DNA of 64,000 nt, from NCBI GenBank assembly GCA_033032865.1, contig JAWHQI010000023.1:310001-374000 (forward strand), written 5' to 3'. Under the pieces are notes generated by a model. The model worked only from the letters and a program-made list of their open reading frames with translations, was not told the origin of the DNA and searched no databases. This DNA is from Dactylorhiza incarnata (Eukaryota; Streptophyta; Magnoliopsida; Asparagales; Orchidaceae). Positions 31,497-44,355 of this stretch are shown in pieces (position 1 is the first letter of the stretch; every line of letters begins with the position of its first letter). Both the position numbers and the translations under genes were made by a program.

Positions 31497-32420
31497 TCAC
31501 TTCTCCGCCCCACGAGTGAAGCGGTTATGAAACCACTTTATATTCATGCTTTCGGGAAGGCACATGAAAGTCTCTCTATGATTTTTGTCCATCAAATATG
31601 TGATGACAAAATCATACAAGTCTTCATTAGACCGCACTTTCGAGTACGTGGCTAATTTTTCTAACGTCTGCCCAATGCTTAAAGGACAAGTGGAATTTCT
31701 CAGCGGTTCCTGGATGCATCGACTTATGGTCTTAGAAGACTCAGTCAAATCTTCTAACACAAAGCTAACTATTTTTTTTCCTTTCTTCCTTTTTTTGCTT
31801 GCTTCAGATGTAACTGTGGTCTCAGGTGGAAAAGGAACTCCGCTGACCTCAATGTTATCATGTTCACTCTCTTACATTGTTCTCATCAATTGACTCAGGG
31901 GAAAGACTCCTGGAGAGGGGGGGTGCAAGCATGATGTCCTGTAGCGACAATCGAACTGAACATCATGTTCAGTTTCTCCTCTAATTCTGGGGGTATTTCT
32001 GCGAACCAAAATTTCTTTGCTGCCGGTACAACCTAAAAATTACACATTTTTAAAATTAGACATTGAAAAAAAAAAACACAATTTAATAAATGAATACCTT
32101 CAATCTTTCGTCACACCACTCATCTGAGGCGTTTACAGTCTTTCGTGATGCATTCCAACGCAAATCAGTCTCATCGCGTTTCAACTCCGTTCATAATTTC
32201 CACTCCTTCAAACGATCTCATTTATTCTTTAGTTGGACATTATCATATTTTTTCCAGTCAATTCTTCAAATTTTTTCATAACGTTAGTCCAACCCTCTTT
32301 ATTTAAATGTGTGGTTGGACGGTTCCCAAGCTCTATCTCTTTAATACAAATATCACAGAAGATCATGATATTTGTAGTGTCCAAAAATGCGGTCACCCCA
32401 CCATCTTTAGTTTTGGACAT
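31497..32420 (-). pseudogene. Harbinger ORF1: Myb/SANT-like DNA-binding protein, degraded
   Basis: On the same strand and just upstream of the transposase, translation from the ATG at 32420 gives DTTNIMIFCDICIKEIELGN, HLNKEGWTNVMKKFEELTGK and, after a frame change, LRWNASRKTVNASDEWCDE. This is the plant Myb/SANT-like domain (Myb_DNA-bind_3) found in the partner gene of Harbinger elements. A probable intron (donor AAG|GTATTC near 32098) leads to an exon with PAAKKFWFAEIPPELEEKLN and a C-terminal part ending at 31497. Internal stops and shifts show it is dead. In active families this protein works with the transposase on element ends. Confidence 0.75.
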
Positions 32421-32734
32421 CCTTAAAAACAAAATAGTTCAAACATTCATATTTATTAAAGATTGAATTTGTAAATAGTTTTACACACACAATCACATAT
32501 GATTTTACTACACTCACAAATACATATTTATGAACAAAGCACACATACACATATCGACCAAAGAGAAACCAACTTGGCACAAACAAATACCTTTCAACTG
32601 TATTAATAGAGATACAAAACTTTGAATTCAAAACTTACCTTTCACTTACCTTTCTTCAAAACATCTGATTCAAAACTTTGAATTTCAAAACTTCTGTTTA
32701 AAGTTTCCTATGATATTTCTTAAAATTTGATATG

Positions 32735-33581
32735 ATATTTGTTGGAACCCGGATACCGGTCCAACTATGTTCGAGACTAAGGGAGTAGCTTGAGTTATTT
32801 CTCTCTTCGTCGGATCCCTAGGTCTAAGTATTTTGAACTAAGAAATGGCCCTCACAGGTTGGTAGGTAGCTTCCTAGGAATGACCCACTGGCTGCAGCGA
32901 GGAGGTCCCGCCACTAACCAGGAACTCTCACTCGATTTACCCTCCAAAAAACTAGAAGCCGAGCCTGCATCAGACAGCACAAGGAAGAAAGCACAGGCTC
33001 TCAAGGGGGTGGATCTGTGCTGATCTGAGACATAATGAGTCCTGTTTATAGACAAACTCTTCAAGGGGTAAGATGGTGCTAAAGGTCTGCGGGTAGCTTC
33101 CTCCGCCTTAACCAAATTACTATATGCAGACCAAAATGGTATGCGAACAGCTCCTCACGCCTTTTCACATATACTAACCGCAACCCTTGCTGGTCTGCAG
33201 ATAGTGAGGGAGGACTGATGAGCCGGGTTGACCCGTACTCACCTCGCTCCTTCCTTGAGACTGCGACTGGGACGACCAGGTCAGGTCCTACTCGTCGAGG
33301 ACCATTTCTTCTGAGGCGAGCTCGCCTGAAGCCAGGTCAGCTCGCCTCGCCCTGGTCGAGAGGGAGCTTTATCGCCGAGACGGGTTGTTCATGTCGCCTA
33401 GATGAATCACGCTTACAGCGTCGAGAAGAGATCATGCCGATATGAGATCGTGGTGGGGAGGGGGCGTACTCGCTTTCCCTACCCTGGGCGAGTAAGACCG
33501 CCCTAGATTCACTCGTCGGGAGGTGCTGGTCTACTCATCGAGCTCTACTGGGCTACCGCAAAATACGGGTTGTACAATATT
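32735..33581 (-). mobile_element. Solo LTR of a Tat-type Ty3-gypsy element (837 bp) with TSD ATATT
   Basis: The LTR spans 32740-33576, begins TGTTGGAACCC and ends GGGTTGTACA, flanked by ATATT on each side (32735-32739 and 33577-33581). The terminal GGGTTGTACA is shared with element 2, and GGCGAG/CTCGCC words are frequent in its right part. TATAAACAGG on the minus strand suggests the same orientation as element 2. No internal region is present. It splits the Harbinger 5' region. Confidence 0.88.
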
Positions 33582-34660
33582 CCTTAAAATTTGATTCAAA
33601 ACTTCTGTTTATAGTTTCCTATGATCCTTGTGACAAAACAAGCTGCTTATTAGTGTCATTTCGTGAACTCATTTTGTGAACTATGCAATGTATGCAATGT
33701 AAGATGCAACATTAACACAATTTATGCAATGTAAATGCAGTAAGATGCAACATTAATGGCAATGTAAATTGCAGCATTAACGACAGTTCATACATTATTA
33801 TTTTTTCTAATAATCACGAGCAGGATTAACGACAATCTATGAAATGTAAGATGCTTTGGTGCAAGCGTTTCACTCAAAATGATGAGGCATGCCGATCCAG
33901 GTAGCTAAAGCATGACCCGCTCTCTATTTACCGTCAGCTTCACACAATCACCGCTAATCTCAAACAAATAGAGATTCAAGAACTATATTTTGGACTTCGA
34001 TAAGCATTGCATTTGATAATCGCATCTAAAAACATATACAAGTAAACCAAAAACTGAGAAATACTAGTAATAAATCCCTTCAGACATTACTCCTACATGT
34101 ATTAAATATCTCTCGAAGAAGATCATAACAAAATTATCACCAAAAACTAAGAAATTTGCAAACGGAAGAGAGAACAAACCAATTTTGGACTTCGATTTTT
34201 TCTGCTTAAAACCAGTTCTATCTCCCAAACCTGGCAATGGAATCGGAGAAAGAGTAATCTAAAAAAAACGCAACAAATGTTGCGGGAAATCATCGACAAA
34301 CTTGTGTGAAAGAAAAGAGAAGAACCGAGCAAGAAGAACAAACCAGAGAAGAACAAGGGAGCTTTTCGCGTGAGGAAGAAATCGAAGCAGTACGCCGATG
34401 AAGGAGGTATCGGGCATCGCTAGCGAGGGATAGGGTTTCGCCCAGGGATGATTTTTGCGATGCATCTGCAGTTGGAAGCAGGAAGGGAGTCGCGGTTGGG
34501 GTATATAAGAAAAGAGCGTTTCTTAATAATCGGAGGTTTCAAAATAAGTGGAACCAACCCCAACTTTTTATCAAAACTCTGGTGCATCCCAGCCACAGAG
34601 CAGTCAGAAAGTCTAACCAAACGCCACCTCAGTCTTTGTGTTTTTCCCTCTCTTGTCATC
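33582..34660 (-). other. Remaining 5' region of the Harbinger element
   Basis: The sequence resumes the one interrupted by the solo LTR, with the same TTAAAATTTGATTCAAAACTT phrases on both sides. A TATA-like CTTATATACCCC on the minus strand at about 34498-34509, and a terminus-like GGCGTTTGGTTAGAC on the minus strand near 34611-34625, fit the start of a Harbinger-type element. I could not verify the terminal inverted repeat, because the other end is missing. Confidence 0.4.
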
Positions 34661-34675
34661 ATATATGTAGTATTA

Positions 34676-34890
34676 GACTGCACGTTAGGTCCGAAATTTT
34701 GTACACTGGTTTCTTGGTTCCAGCACATTTATCTTGCACAGATGGTGTTCGATAAAATTTATCATAAGAGCAATGTTTCATGGAACTCAGTGATTGATGG
34801 TTATTGTCAAATTGATGATTGCAGCATGCTACATTTTTTGACTTAAGAAGGGCAGTTTAGAGTCAAATGAATTCAAGATAACCAACATGC
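34676..34890 (+). pseudogene. Pentatricopeptide-repeat (PPR) gene fragment
   Basis: Translation gives AQMVFDKIYHKSNVSWNSVI and DGYCQIDDCSMLHFL, then after a stop EGQFRVK and NEF-like residues. This matches PLS-class plant PPR proteins, in which repeats read VFDKI...NVVSWNSVIDGY. Only about two repeats remain. A stop is present, and the fragment is cut by the LTR-like sequence beginning at 34891. PPR proteins normally bind organelle RNA; this piece cannot. Confidence 0.7.
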
Positions 34891-36297
34891 TGTAAGAACC
34901 CCCCTTCGAAAACCAAGGGGTCCTTATGCCCAGGGCGAGCGCTCCCCCAAGAGGTTCGCTTGTCTGAAGAGGTTCACCCTCTTACCTGACCAACGACCCA
35001 ATTGGCGGAACATTCGCCCTGTAAGGCTATTGCATCATTACAGAAACATTCACAGAGTATAAAAATTTTGCGCGGAAGCAAAACATCACAGAAATACCCA
35101 GCATAATATATAATAAAACATAGATGAAAACCCACGATGAGGTATATAGATTCTCGCAGTAATAAACGTCATAGTCATAAGATGACAAAATGTCTAATCA
35201 AAGGAAAATCTCTCATCCTCTCCTCAGAGTAGTACCCCCACATCCTCACGGATCGTCCGAACTGGCTCAGGGAACTCCTCGTCATCGCGGGTATGTCTAC
35301 GCTCGTCCATCCGCTCCTGCTCCGTCGGTAGGCGCATCGGTTCCTAAAATGATAACGTACAAGAGTACGTTAGCCACGACGGACCAAGTAAATCCCACGC
35401 TCTCCCCCAGACCCCCTAATGGTTACCAGGAGGGACACCTGCAAGGAAGGTTAGCACAATAGCCGAAGCAAATATATAAACATATACATAACAGGGTGAT
35501 ATAAAAGTAGCAGTAATCTGAAACAATTCATATTGAGGGGAAAAAACGGCTAAAGTAGTAAATTCACCCGTCATCGTATGACCCTTCCTAACAGTGGTGA
35601 TACGATGTCGGTGCAAGGTGAGAGCATAAGTAATGTACATATATATGATATGATGGCATGTATGGTTGTCCTCCCTATCACTCGAATGATGTGTCTCAAT
35701 CACTTTCTCCTATGTCGACATAGTGACCTGTTAAGAGAAGGAGCTCACTTCCCAGGCCTCACCGTCGTGGCCAGACGGTGACAGTGGGTCGGTCGCTCCC
35801 ACTTCTAGGTTATGGATACACCCCAACTTCCTAGGCCCTCGTACCTCTATGAAGAATAGGTACTCTCGGTGGGAACACATCCTCACCTCGTGCGGAGATC
35901 CTCTTGGCACATAACCAAATAGGTGTAAGACGGACCTGTGTGGAAGGGGCCGCTAGCCCTCGGTCCTCTTCACCACCAAAAATGAAAGAGTTCATCGTCA
36001 CAACTTCTCCCGTAGTGTATATTACGGGGAAGCCGACGAACCCGCCACATCGGTAACCATGCACCCTCCCATGCCCCCATGCACAAGGTGATGAATGCAT
36101 CAACTATTTATATCAATATTCAAACTTGGGCACTTAATTTATGGTTCACATCATATTCCAAGCTCGTGTAACTGGATATTATTATGGCGATAGACAAGCA
36201 AATGAATCTAGCAAGATTTTACGAATTATGTTTATCACATAGTATGCTTGAAAAATGTGCACTTTTATTTAACACCTGATCTATCAAATTCAGATAG

Positions 36298-36906
36298 CAC
36301 TGTGGAGAGCTATATTTAAATTACTTAAATGCTTCAAATCAGGAAGTAACAAGAGTGAAAGTTGTGGTAAATATGTTTCACTACAATATCATATCTCACA
36401 AGTTTTGTCAAAAATAGGAACTAAGGTCTCCAAAATGATGGTAGAAGTTTACATAAAATAACAGTTTTCTGGACAAGGCAGGATTCTAAAATTTAGATTG
36501 CACTGTTAGGGCCTAAATTTAAATTACTTAGAGGTTTCAAACCGGGAAGTGACAAAGGTGAAAATTGTGGTAAATATGTTTAACTACAATATCATCTCTC
36601 GCATGCCTTGTCTAAAACAGACCCTAAGGTCTCCAAAATGATGGTAGAAGTTTACATAAAATAATAGTTTTCTGGAAAGGCAGGATTTCTAAAATTTAGA
36701 TTGCACTGTTAGGGCTTAAATTTAAATTACTTAGAGGTTTCAAACCGGAAAGTGACAAAAGTGAAAGTTGTGGTAAATATGTTTAACTAAAATATCATCT
36801 CTCACATGCCTTGTCTAAAACAGACCCTAAGGTCTCCAAAATGATTGTAGAAGTTTACATAAAATAGCGGTTTTTTGAAAACAAACAGGAACCCAATTTC
36901 CAAGAT
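36298..36906. repeat. 203-bp tandem repeat, three copies
   Basis: Copies start at about 36298, 36501 and 36704. They share TAAATTTAAATTACTTAGAG, GTGGTAAATATGTTTAACTA and GGTCTCCAAAATGATGGTAG-type blocks. The second and third copies are most alike. Confidence 0.88.
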
Positions 36907-37201
36907 GGTTAAATATACCTTTCGGGTGTAAAAATAAATTTGTTCAATACTTTAAAATAGAAAGCACATAACATAAAAGTTGTAGTATAAATAAGTATCT
37001 ATAATAATGTGTCTCACAACTATTTTCCAAATTTGCTTCTAAGATAATTAAAAATTTGTTTTAAGAACACTAAAAATTTCGAAGAACAAAACGACAGGAT
37101 TACTTGTCAAGGGGAATAAAAGACCTGCGCACGATTCTTGGCGCAGGGAGATTGCTGCATGCGGGCCGGACAATAATTCCGGGCAGCGGGGTTCGCACCG
37201 A

Positions 37202-37368
37202 ATTATATTTTTGTATAAATATGTTTATATATATATATTTATACATACATGTATAAAATATTTATACATCATACATATATGTATATATAATATATATAAA
37301 TACGATATATATATATAAATCTTCATATATATATATATATATACGATACATATATATATATGTATAAA
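37202..37368. repeat. TA-rich microsatellite-like tract
   Basis: A tract of ATATAT and TATACATA words with little else is followed by GCATGC-rich sequence. Confidence 0.8.
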
Positions 37369-37500
37369 TTTAAATCGGCCAAACTTCTGGAGCTGCATGC
37401 ATGGCTGCATGCACAGTGGCATACATGCTTGTGCGGGATTTCTCCAAGGTGTTCGGGATTCCATTGCTCCGACCACTACCTCCAGTAGGTGCACCCGGGC

Positions 37501-39470
37501 ATGTAGAAGTGTGACTGTGTGAGTAGGTATGGGGTTAACTGGACTAGAGCGTAGATGGGAGGGTTACGTCTTAGGGTTGGGTGTCCGTGGGGTTGGAGTG
37601 GATAGGTCGAGCAGTGGCTTGAAGAGGGGCGTAGTTGTAGACACTTTTAAAGAAGAAGATGTGAGTAAAAGCTAACAGAGAAGGAGCAAATACAGGAAGC
37701 GGGGGAAATGTTTTGATTAGGCTAGTGAAGGTACCGGAAGACTGGATCTTCCAGGAATAGGTGGTTATCAGTCGTTAAGGCAACGAAGATGGGGAATTTC
37801 ATGTGAATGGAAAGCAGTTACGTGATGGATGTGGATGAATGAATGGGGAAAACATGGAGTGGACAGCCAAGTAGGGAAAAGAGGAAATTCTTGGCTTCAG
37901 CACCTAGAAGCTCACAGATTCGACATCGTGGAGTGAGTACAAGAACCTAAAATCTCTCTCAATGCAATCCCCTGAAAATAAACTCCAAATCCTATCTTTA
38001 TGGGCTAAAGGAAAGCAACTGACGGTTATGATTTATGAATCACGGATACTTAAAATGGCCTAATGTATTGACTCAAACGCGTATCGGGGAAGGAAAACGT
38101 TCAGAAACGGGTTTCCGAAACGTACACGCATTAAATTTTAATTATATATATATGGAAATGTGTATCCCGCTTGCGGGATAAGCGTTTCACGTCATTAATA
38201 GGGCGAACAAACTACGTTGAGTTATAACCTAAGATCTGTGTTGCTCTTCACGCTACTAATCTTACTTGCTGCCCCCCCCCCCCCCCCCCCCCCCCCCCGC
38301 AACCCACTCTCACATCTCCATGCCACAAACACCGCTCGATCGCCTCCCACATCAAAACCCCTCGCTCACCTCCCATTTAGAAACCCTTCACCTCCCTCAT
38401 TCCGTCGTTTCCAAGGACCACAAAGATCGTGGAATCGAAGCCCTATTCGGAAGCACCATCGGCTCCTCCCCTGAATTTGTAGCTTTCAAAAACCTTAGAG
38501 ATCGTAGGTTCATGGAATCGGAGCCCTCCTCGCAAGGACCATCAGAGCTTCGCCGATTTCTGCAGATTTCCGATAAAATCTCTCCTTTTACTGAGCATCC
38601 TATAAGATATGAGTTTGTTTCATCAAGCATTTATATTTTACAGTATATTATTTTGAACATTTCATGCATTTTGCACCATCTTCAGTGAATGAAACTTTTG
38701 ATATGCAAGAATTACATGCATTATATTGGATTATCTTCAATTTCTCACTCTTTTAAAAAATAGTAGCATAATATTGATTACTGAATATGTAACTTACATA
38801 ATATATAGCATTTATTCGAAGTTTGGAGAAAATTTGGTTCATAACTAGAAATTTAATATTGTTATTTCCTTCAACTGAATATTTTAGTTGTAGATGATTG
38901 TTCATTCTCCCATTGTTATTTCTAACATTCTAATATTCTAAGTTTTTATATTAGGTCTATATTGCACTATTTCATTAGATGGATTCAAATTGTGTTGTTT
39001 CAAGATATTTACATTTAGTTTGTTAGTTATCTTGTTTTCATATTAATTAATATTTATATTTAAATAATTATTATTTTTAGAAAACGTACCATGTATCCTT
39101 GTTTTTTTTAAATCATGTTTCCCGTATTCATTTCGTATCGTATCACGTATCCCGTCCCCGTGCAATATAGGTTATGATTGGCCAGTACGAAATAAACATA
39201 AAATGTACGTAAATAGTGTATGGAAAAATATGAAAAATAAATCGAAAATGACCCGCTTTGAATGCGACTACGGACTCAAAACGTCCATACCACGATCTTA
39301 ACTCTTCCTACAAGTGTAAACCCGAACGAGCTCCGATATGGGTCGGCCTACCCGAGAGTTAAGATCCATGTCACTTCTAACGGAAGCGTCTTCTGTCTCA
39401 CTACTACGCGGATTATGTCGAGTAGTGCGATTGTGAATGCTTCTCATAAGTAGTCTGTATCAGGAGCGGA
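37501..39470. other. Unassigned region with poly-C tract
   Basis: A run of 27 C at 38272-38298 sits before a GC-moderate segment (38300-38600) that gives open frames in several phases, with no recognisable protein. The rest is AT-rich. GTATC/GATAC-type words around 38.05 and 39.1 kb suggest an old inverted-repeat transposon, but I could not define ends. Confidence 0.35.
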
Positions 39471-39479
39471 ATTCTGCAA

Positions 39480-40010
39480 GGGCACTCCCGGGCAGTAAGT
39501 GCCAAAAATCGTTACAGTAAGTGCACTTATAAGGACCTAAATCGTTACAGTAAGTGCCAAAAATCGTTACAAAAAATCTTTGGTAACGAAAAAAACTTTA
39601 AGTAACGGTCCTCCTCTAAAGCTCGACGCTAAAAGTTCTTGTAACGAATGTATGCATGTCGCTACAAATAAATTAATTGTAACAAACGATACTTTCTCAC
39701 CAAAAAGAGATTCTTCCTCACAATAAATTGGTCACAATAAATTGGTCACAATAAATATTATTTCGTTATGAATGTTTTTTTCCTCACAAAATAACAGTTA
39801 CGATTAAAACTATTTCGTTACAAATGCTTTATTTTTTCCTCACTAAAAATAAACTAACTTCGTTACAATAAAGTATAATAAACATTATTTCGTTACAATA
39901 GATTAAACAATAGTAACGAAAAAATCGTTACATTTGTTTTTCATTCTTCTTACTACAGCCAATTCATTTATATATCAAAAATATTTCATTTCTATTTTTT
40001 GTGTACCTAG
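39480..40010. repeat. Cluster of TCGTTACA motifs (left)
   Basis: CGTTACA or a close variant occurs a dozen or so times in about 500 bp of AT-rich DNA. The inverse form (TGTAACG, GTAACAA) is clustered again at 46.8-47.06 kb. Inverted clusters of a short motif are typical of subterminal regions of DNA transposons. Confidence 0.6.
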
Positions 40011-43000
40011 ATTTTATTACAAATAATAATTTTGAAAACACACATATATTTAATATTTCGTAACAAGATCAACATGTATTTATTCACACCAAAAAGTATT
40101 ACATAGAGTACAAGTTATTATCATCTCTTCTAAAATAATACAATATTACATTACAAGATCAACATGTTTCTAATAAATCTTCTGTCATTTTTCGAAAAAT
40201 GAATCGTCCATCAATTTCTGACTAATGAATCTTTCGTCACTTACCGGTCAATGCTCGAGCACCCTACAAATAAAAGAGAGCAATTAAGATCACCCTACAA
40301 ATAAATGAGAGCAGAAACATCCATACAAACTCACATCCATACATACATAATCCATACACACCCCATTAAACAAGCGTACAATAAAACACACACTTGCCGC
40401 CCGTTGTTTAGTTCACACTGAAATTAAGGTCATGAGGGAGTTCACTGTTTAGTTGTAATGTTCTGAAATTAAGATCACCTGTTAATGACACTTCACTACA
40501 CTTAAAATCACACACTTCACTACACAACTCTTTAAAACGTACAGCACGCACACAGTTTACTGCACTTAACATTGATCGCACACACTTCACTGCACAACTC
40601 TTAAAACAGCAAAAATCTTTACAAAAATCATCACATTAAAAAAAAAGGCAGATTAAATAGTGTTAGATTCAAGTTCTAATATCAATGATGAAAATACATT
40701 TATGCTAATTTGATTGCTTAAATTAGAAATCCTGTGTCAGGTAAAATGTATTTTAAATTAGATTTCATGTTTATAGTAGGATACACTTTGTTAATTCAAT
40801 GTAGTTAAGAAGGTGGTTATAATAAAATGAGATCTGTTAATTAAATTAAGGTGTGAAAGAATCAATAAAATGTGTGTTTAATATATAGTATGGCTTCCAG
40901 GCTCTGTTTGATTGAACGAATAAGAAGACAAAAAATTCAAACCTAGCAAAAATGAAAATGGAAAATATCATATATATTGGATGCATACTAAGCAGGTATA
41001 TTTTTATAATTGGATGCTGACTAGAAATATCATATATAATACTTAATAAATTTCATCAACTTTTATGAAAATAAGCATCCAACATCTTGTATGAAATTAA
41101 TCTTGGAACTTCGTATATACAGAATTTTCTTATTAATAAGGATAATAATTTAATTACTTATCAAAACTTCACTTTAGCCTTTCTATGAAATTAACTACCG
41201 CACAAGTAAACACATGAACTAAGTTTCAAAAGGATGAGTTATTTCAAAAGGGTGGACCTCCCATTTGGCTTTGCAAAATAACAATACCTGCTCTCCATCT
41301 TTCAAAATTTCCAAAACATACATGCACAAAAAAAAACTATAGGGGTCTTCTAGGTTTTTTTTTGTATATGTATGTGAGCAGTGTAAACTTAGAGGGAGAG
41401 TTTTTGTAATTTTGAAAGATAGAGGGGAGGTCTCTGTAAATATGCAAAATAGGAATTAATTAATCACCAAATGTATTTGAAAGAACATCCAAACCAGCTG
41501 CACTGCACTTGGTTGAATTCCATACATTGTCAATGTCATCATGCTGCAGCAATAGAGTAGTAAATCATCCATGAGAATAGGAAAGTCTCACCTTCAAGAA
41601 AATTTATAACAAGGAATAAAAGAGGGGAGGGGGTGAGAAATTCATCATACAAGGTCTTCCCCGTTATCAGATCCATGAAGTCTTGATGATTGAAATCAAG
41701 GCTTCAAATCTTATATGATGAGTATCAAAAATTAATAAATGGAAAATCTGTTAAAACATGGTGACAAAAAGGATAAATAGAAATGCAAAAACATAGTTTG
41801 AACGTTCAATCAAAATATTAGAAATACAGAAAAGACATACAAGTATCACTAAACAAACTTAAGGATACCTCGACATCGCCAAGTGATTCATCATCATCAG
41901 AATACACCATATTTGACAGTAAAACCTAGAAAAAGAGATAAAACCATGGGCAAGAACATTAGCCGGCTACGCACAGAGCATCAAGTGTATGTATTAGAAT
42001 CCGTTAATCTTAAGTAGTTAAAAAGATTTGACAGAATCCAAAGAAATCCTTTTGTTAAACAACGGAGAATGATATTTCTGCTAATTTAAGTTTGTATATC
42101 ACTGCAGCTATGAAATTCCAGATTCTCATATATTGCTGGATGGGGTAAGTTTTTTTCCTTTTCTTTTCTTTTTTAAACTAAAATAATAAATTTTCTTAAG
42201 TAGGCATGCAATACATTTAGCAAATAGATGTTATGCCCAGAAAAAAAATAGCATAAAGAAAAGTCTGAGATCCACTATATTTTTCCTGAAGTCCTCCCCT
42301 TAAGTAAGTCTGGTATGAGAATCCATTAATTTACAAATTTAACCTTCAAATGACAATACGTCGGGCACTCAGCCATTATTTCTCACATGTTAGAAAATAA
42401 TACAAAAAGAACATATATTATACTTAAATTTTAAAATCCAGGCTTTTCTATGAAGAAGCGCCACTACTGGGATGTCCAGCTTATCAAAGTTTTAATCAAT
42501 TTAAACCCCAAGCCCTCAAATTTCTTGTAAATTATAAGATAGTAAGATTTATAAGCTTGAAGAGAAGACATGGGAGGTATTCTGTATAAGAAGATGTACT
42601 TTACCTTGATTGTTGAACATGTACTGAAATTTGGACATTACTGTGCAAAATCACAGTGAAAATGGTCATTTTTTTAGAAAAATGATTGAGGAAAGTGCCT
42701 TCCTTACTAATAATTTTCCCAATAAAATTTGACAGCTTGACCAAAGAGAGCCGGATGATCCATGTCCATACCTTCTAGCCATCAAAATCGAGAAATCTTG
42801 AATGTTCATCAAAACCAGCAACCAACATTCACCAATTCAGATCTGAAGAGAAAAATGAAATAAATAAACAAGTAAACCTCTTTTATTTGTTGTTCTCGGT
42901 TGAATGGAGGGATCAACAAAACTAAAAGGATTTCAATTCTAAATGAAATCACTGATTCCTGCAGGGCGTAGCTTTGGAAGGTTGGAGCTTTGGATCAAAA

Positions 43001-43689
43001 CAGGAGAAAATAGTTTGCTGTAGTAACTGAAAATCGCATGTGAAGAAGAGGAAGGACGACACTGAAGCTACTCCAGATCTTCAAGAAAAAACACTGCCCT
43101 TGCATCCTTTTATTCTCATGAAGACGGAAGAATAGAGGCAATCAGCGGTTCAGGAAATCAAAAAATTGGGAAAATCCTGGAGTACCTTTACCGACGGCGA
43201 ATCCCTGGAGGGTCTGCGATGGGGAAACCGAAGAAGAGGCGACATGCTGAGGTGGAGGTCGGCGGGTGGAAACCTTCGAAATCGCATGTTTGAGCATTCA
43301 GTGAAGATAGAGTTGAGACGGTGTGAAGTTGGGGGGTCATGAAGCCGGAGGAAGCATCCCTAACAGTCGATCGGGTAGCTCTGGTAAGGGCAAACCCTAA
43401 TCTGAAGACGTCGGCAAGGGCAAATCCTTAGTCGCCGATCGAGGGCTCCAATAGCTGTAATTAGACGGAGCAAATGAGGGTACGAGCTGTGGTCGGGGCG
43501 AGGCATTCTGGAATGCCAAAATGCAAAATGAGGGTGCGGGCGGTGGTTGCAGGTAGATGGAGGGCTGAACGGAAGAGCTTCCACGGGAGGTCAGTGAATG
43601 CTGAAATCCCTTCCGTGGATGAGCGGAAGACAAAAGCTGATCGCCTGCGATCGCCTTTGCAACTTTGCCCTAGTTCGCTGTGAGCGGGA
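40011..43689 (-). other. Unassigned AT-rich region, possible minus-strand exons
   Basis: No protein is identified. On the minus strand there are isolated exon-like pieces bounded by good splice signals. For example, 41928-41870 begins after TTTTTCTAG, encodes VLLSNMVYSDDDESLGDVE and ends at GAG|GTATCC. The piece near 42790 ends at AGAAG|GTATGG. A GC-richer block at 43190-43690 could be the 5' end of the same transcript. I cannot assemble a coding gene. Confidence 0.3.
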
Positions 43690-44167
43690 ATGCAAAATGT
43701 GCCGCCCACCGTGGTAAATAGGTATACTTTTGCTACGCACGCCCAAACCATGGTAAATAGGTATGCTTTTGCTACGATTATGATATCCCCGTGGCTAAGG
43801 CTTCGTTTGGATCTACGGAGGGAGCCGGCGCGGGAAGAAAAACGGCAGGGTTTCGAATCGGAGGCGGGGAGGCGGGGCTGGAGACGCTGCGGTCCGCGGC
43901 TTTTGCGAAGGGTTTGTGGGAGCAAACGCCACCGCCGGCGCGCGCGCGCGTTTGTTTTCCCGCTGTGCGGTGGTGGTTGCTCCCACACTGGCGCTCAAAC
44001 GCCGCCCCAAACGAAGCCTAAAACTCTAGTATTAACCACATTTTTGCAGCCCTGGCTAAAAGTAAGATATTAGCCACAATTTTTGCAACTGTGGCTAATA
44101 AGTTTTAGCCACGGTTTTTGACCCCTAGCAAAAAAATATGTGGCTAAAAATTATTATTCTAGTAGTG
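43690..44167. mobile_element. CACTA-type transposon terminus with subterminal repeats
   Basis: Read from the right, the end is CACTACTAGAATAATAAT, followed by repeated TTAGCCAC/GTGGCTAA motifs (four or more between 44030 and 44150). Two copies of TGGTAAATAGGTAT(A/G)CTTTTGCTACG lie further in (about 43711 and 43753). CACTA termini plus short subterminal repeats define this superfamily. The opposite end was not found, and a MITE is nested inside. Confidence 0.6.
43796..44021. mobile_element. Tourist-like MITE (220 bp) with TAA duplication
   Basis: GGCTTCGTTTGG at 43799-43810 and its reverse complement CCAAACGAAGCC at 44007-44018 bound a GC-rich 220-bp insert. TAA is duplicated outside (43796-43798 and 44019-44021). 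A TWA duplication with about 12-bp inverted ends fits non-autonomous PIF/Harbinger (Tourist) elements. It interrupts the CACTA subterminal repeats. Confidence 0.8.
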
Positions 44168-44309
44168 AGTCTTTATAATTTCTCTCTCAGAGCTTATGAG
44201 ATCACTGTCAGAATCTGTTGATATTGTCCTCAGCCTTTCCATTTCATTGCTCATTGAACTCGAGTTCGAGATTGAGCTCATTGAACTCGAACTCGACTCA
44301 AAATCGAGA

Positions 44310-44315
44310 TTGTGC

Positions 44316-44355
<40 letters not shown>

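Larger units (their letters stand above)
34891..37500 (-). mobile_element. Del/Tekay-like LTR fragment (right boundary not found)
   Basis: The left end TGTAAGAACCCCCC followed by CCTTATGCCCAGGGCG parallels the left end of the 5.7-kb solo LTR (TGTAAGATCCC and CTTATGCCCAGAAC). The body contains similar GC-rich blocks followed by AT-rich tandem repeats. I could not find the expected GGGATGTTACA-type end or a duplication of the left flank, so it is probably truncated. The right coordinate is approximate. Confidence 0.5.

Noticed and set aside
38217..38688. Open frames downstream of the poly-C run as a gene
   Set aside because: Two overlapping frames are equally open, partly through the homopolymer. 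No homology recognised.
39398..39435. CACTACTACGCGG...GAGTAGTG as CACTA transposon ends
   Set aside because: The two motifs are only about 30 bp apart and no matching distant terminus was found.
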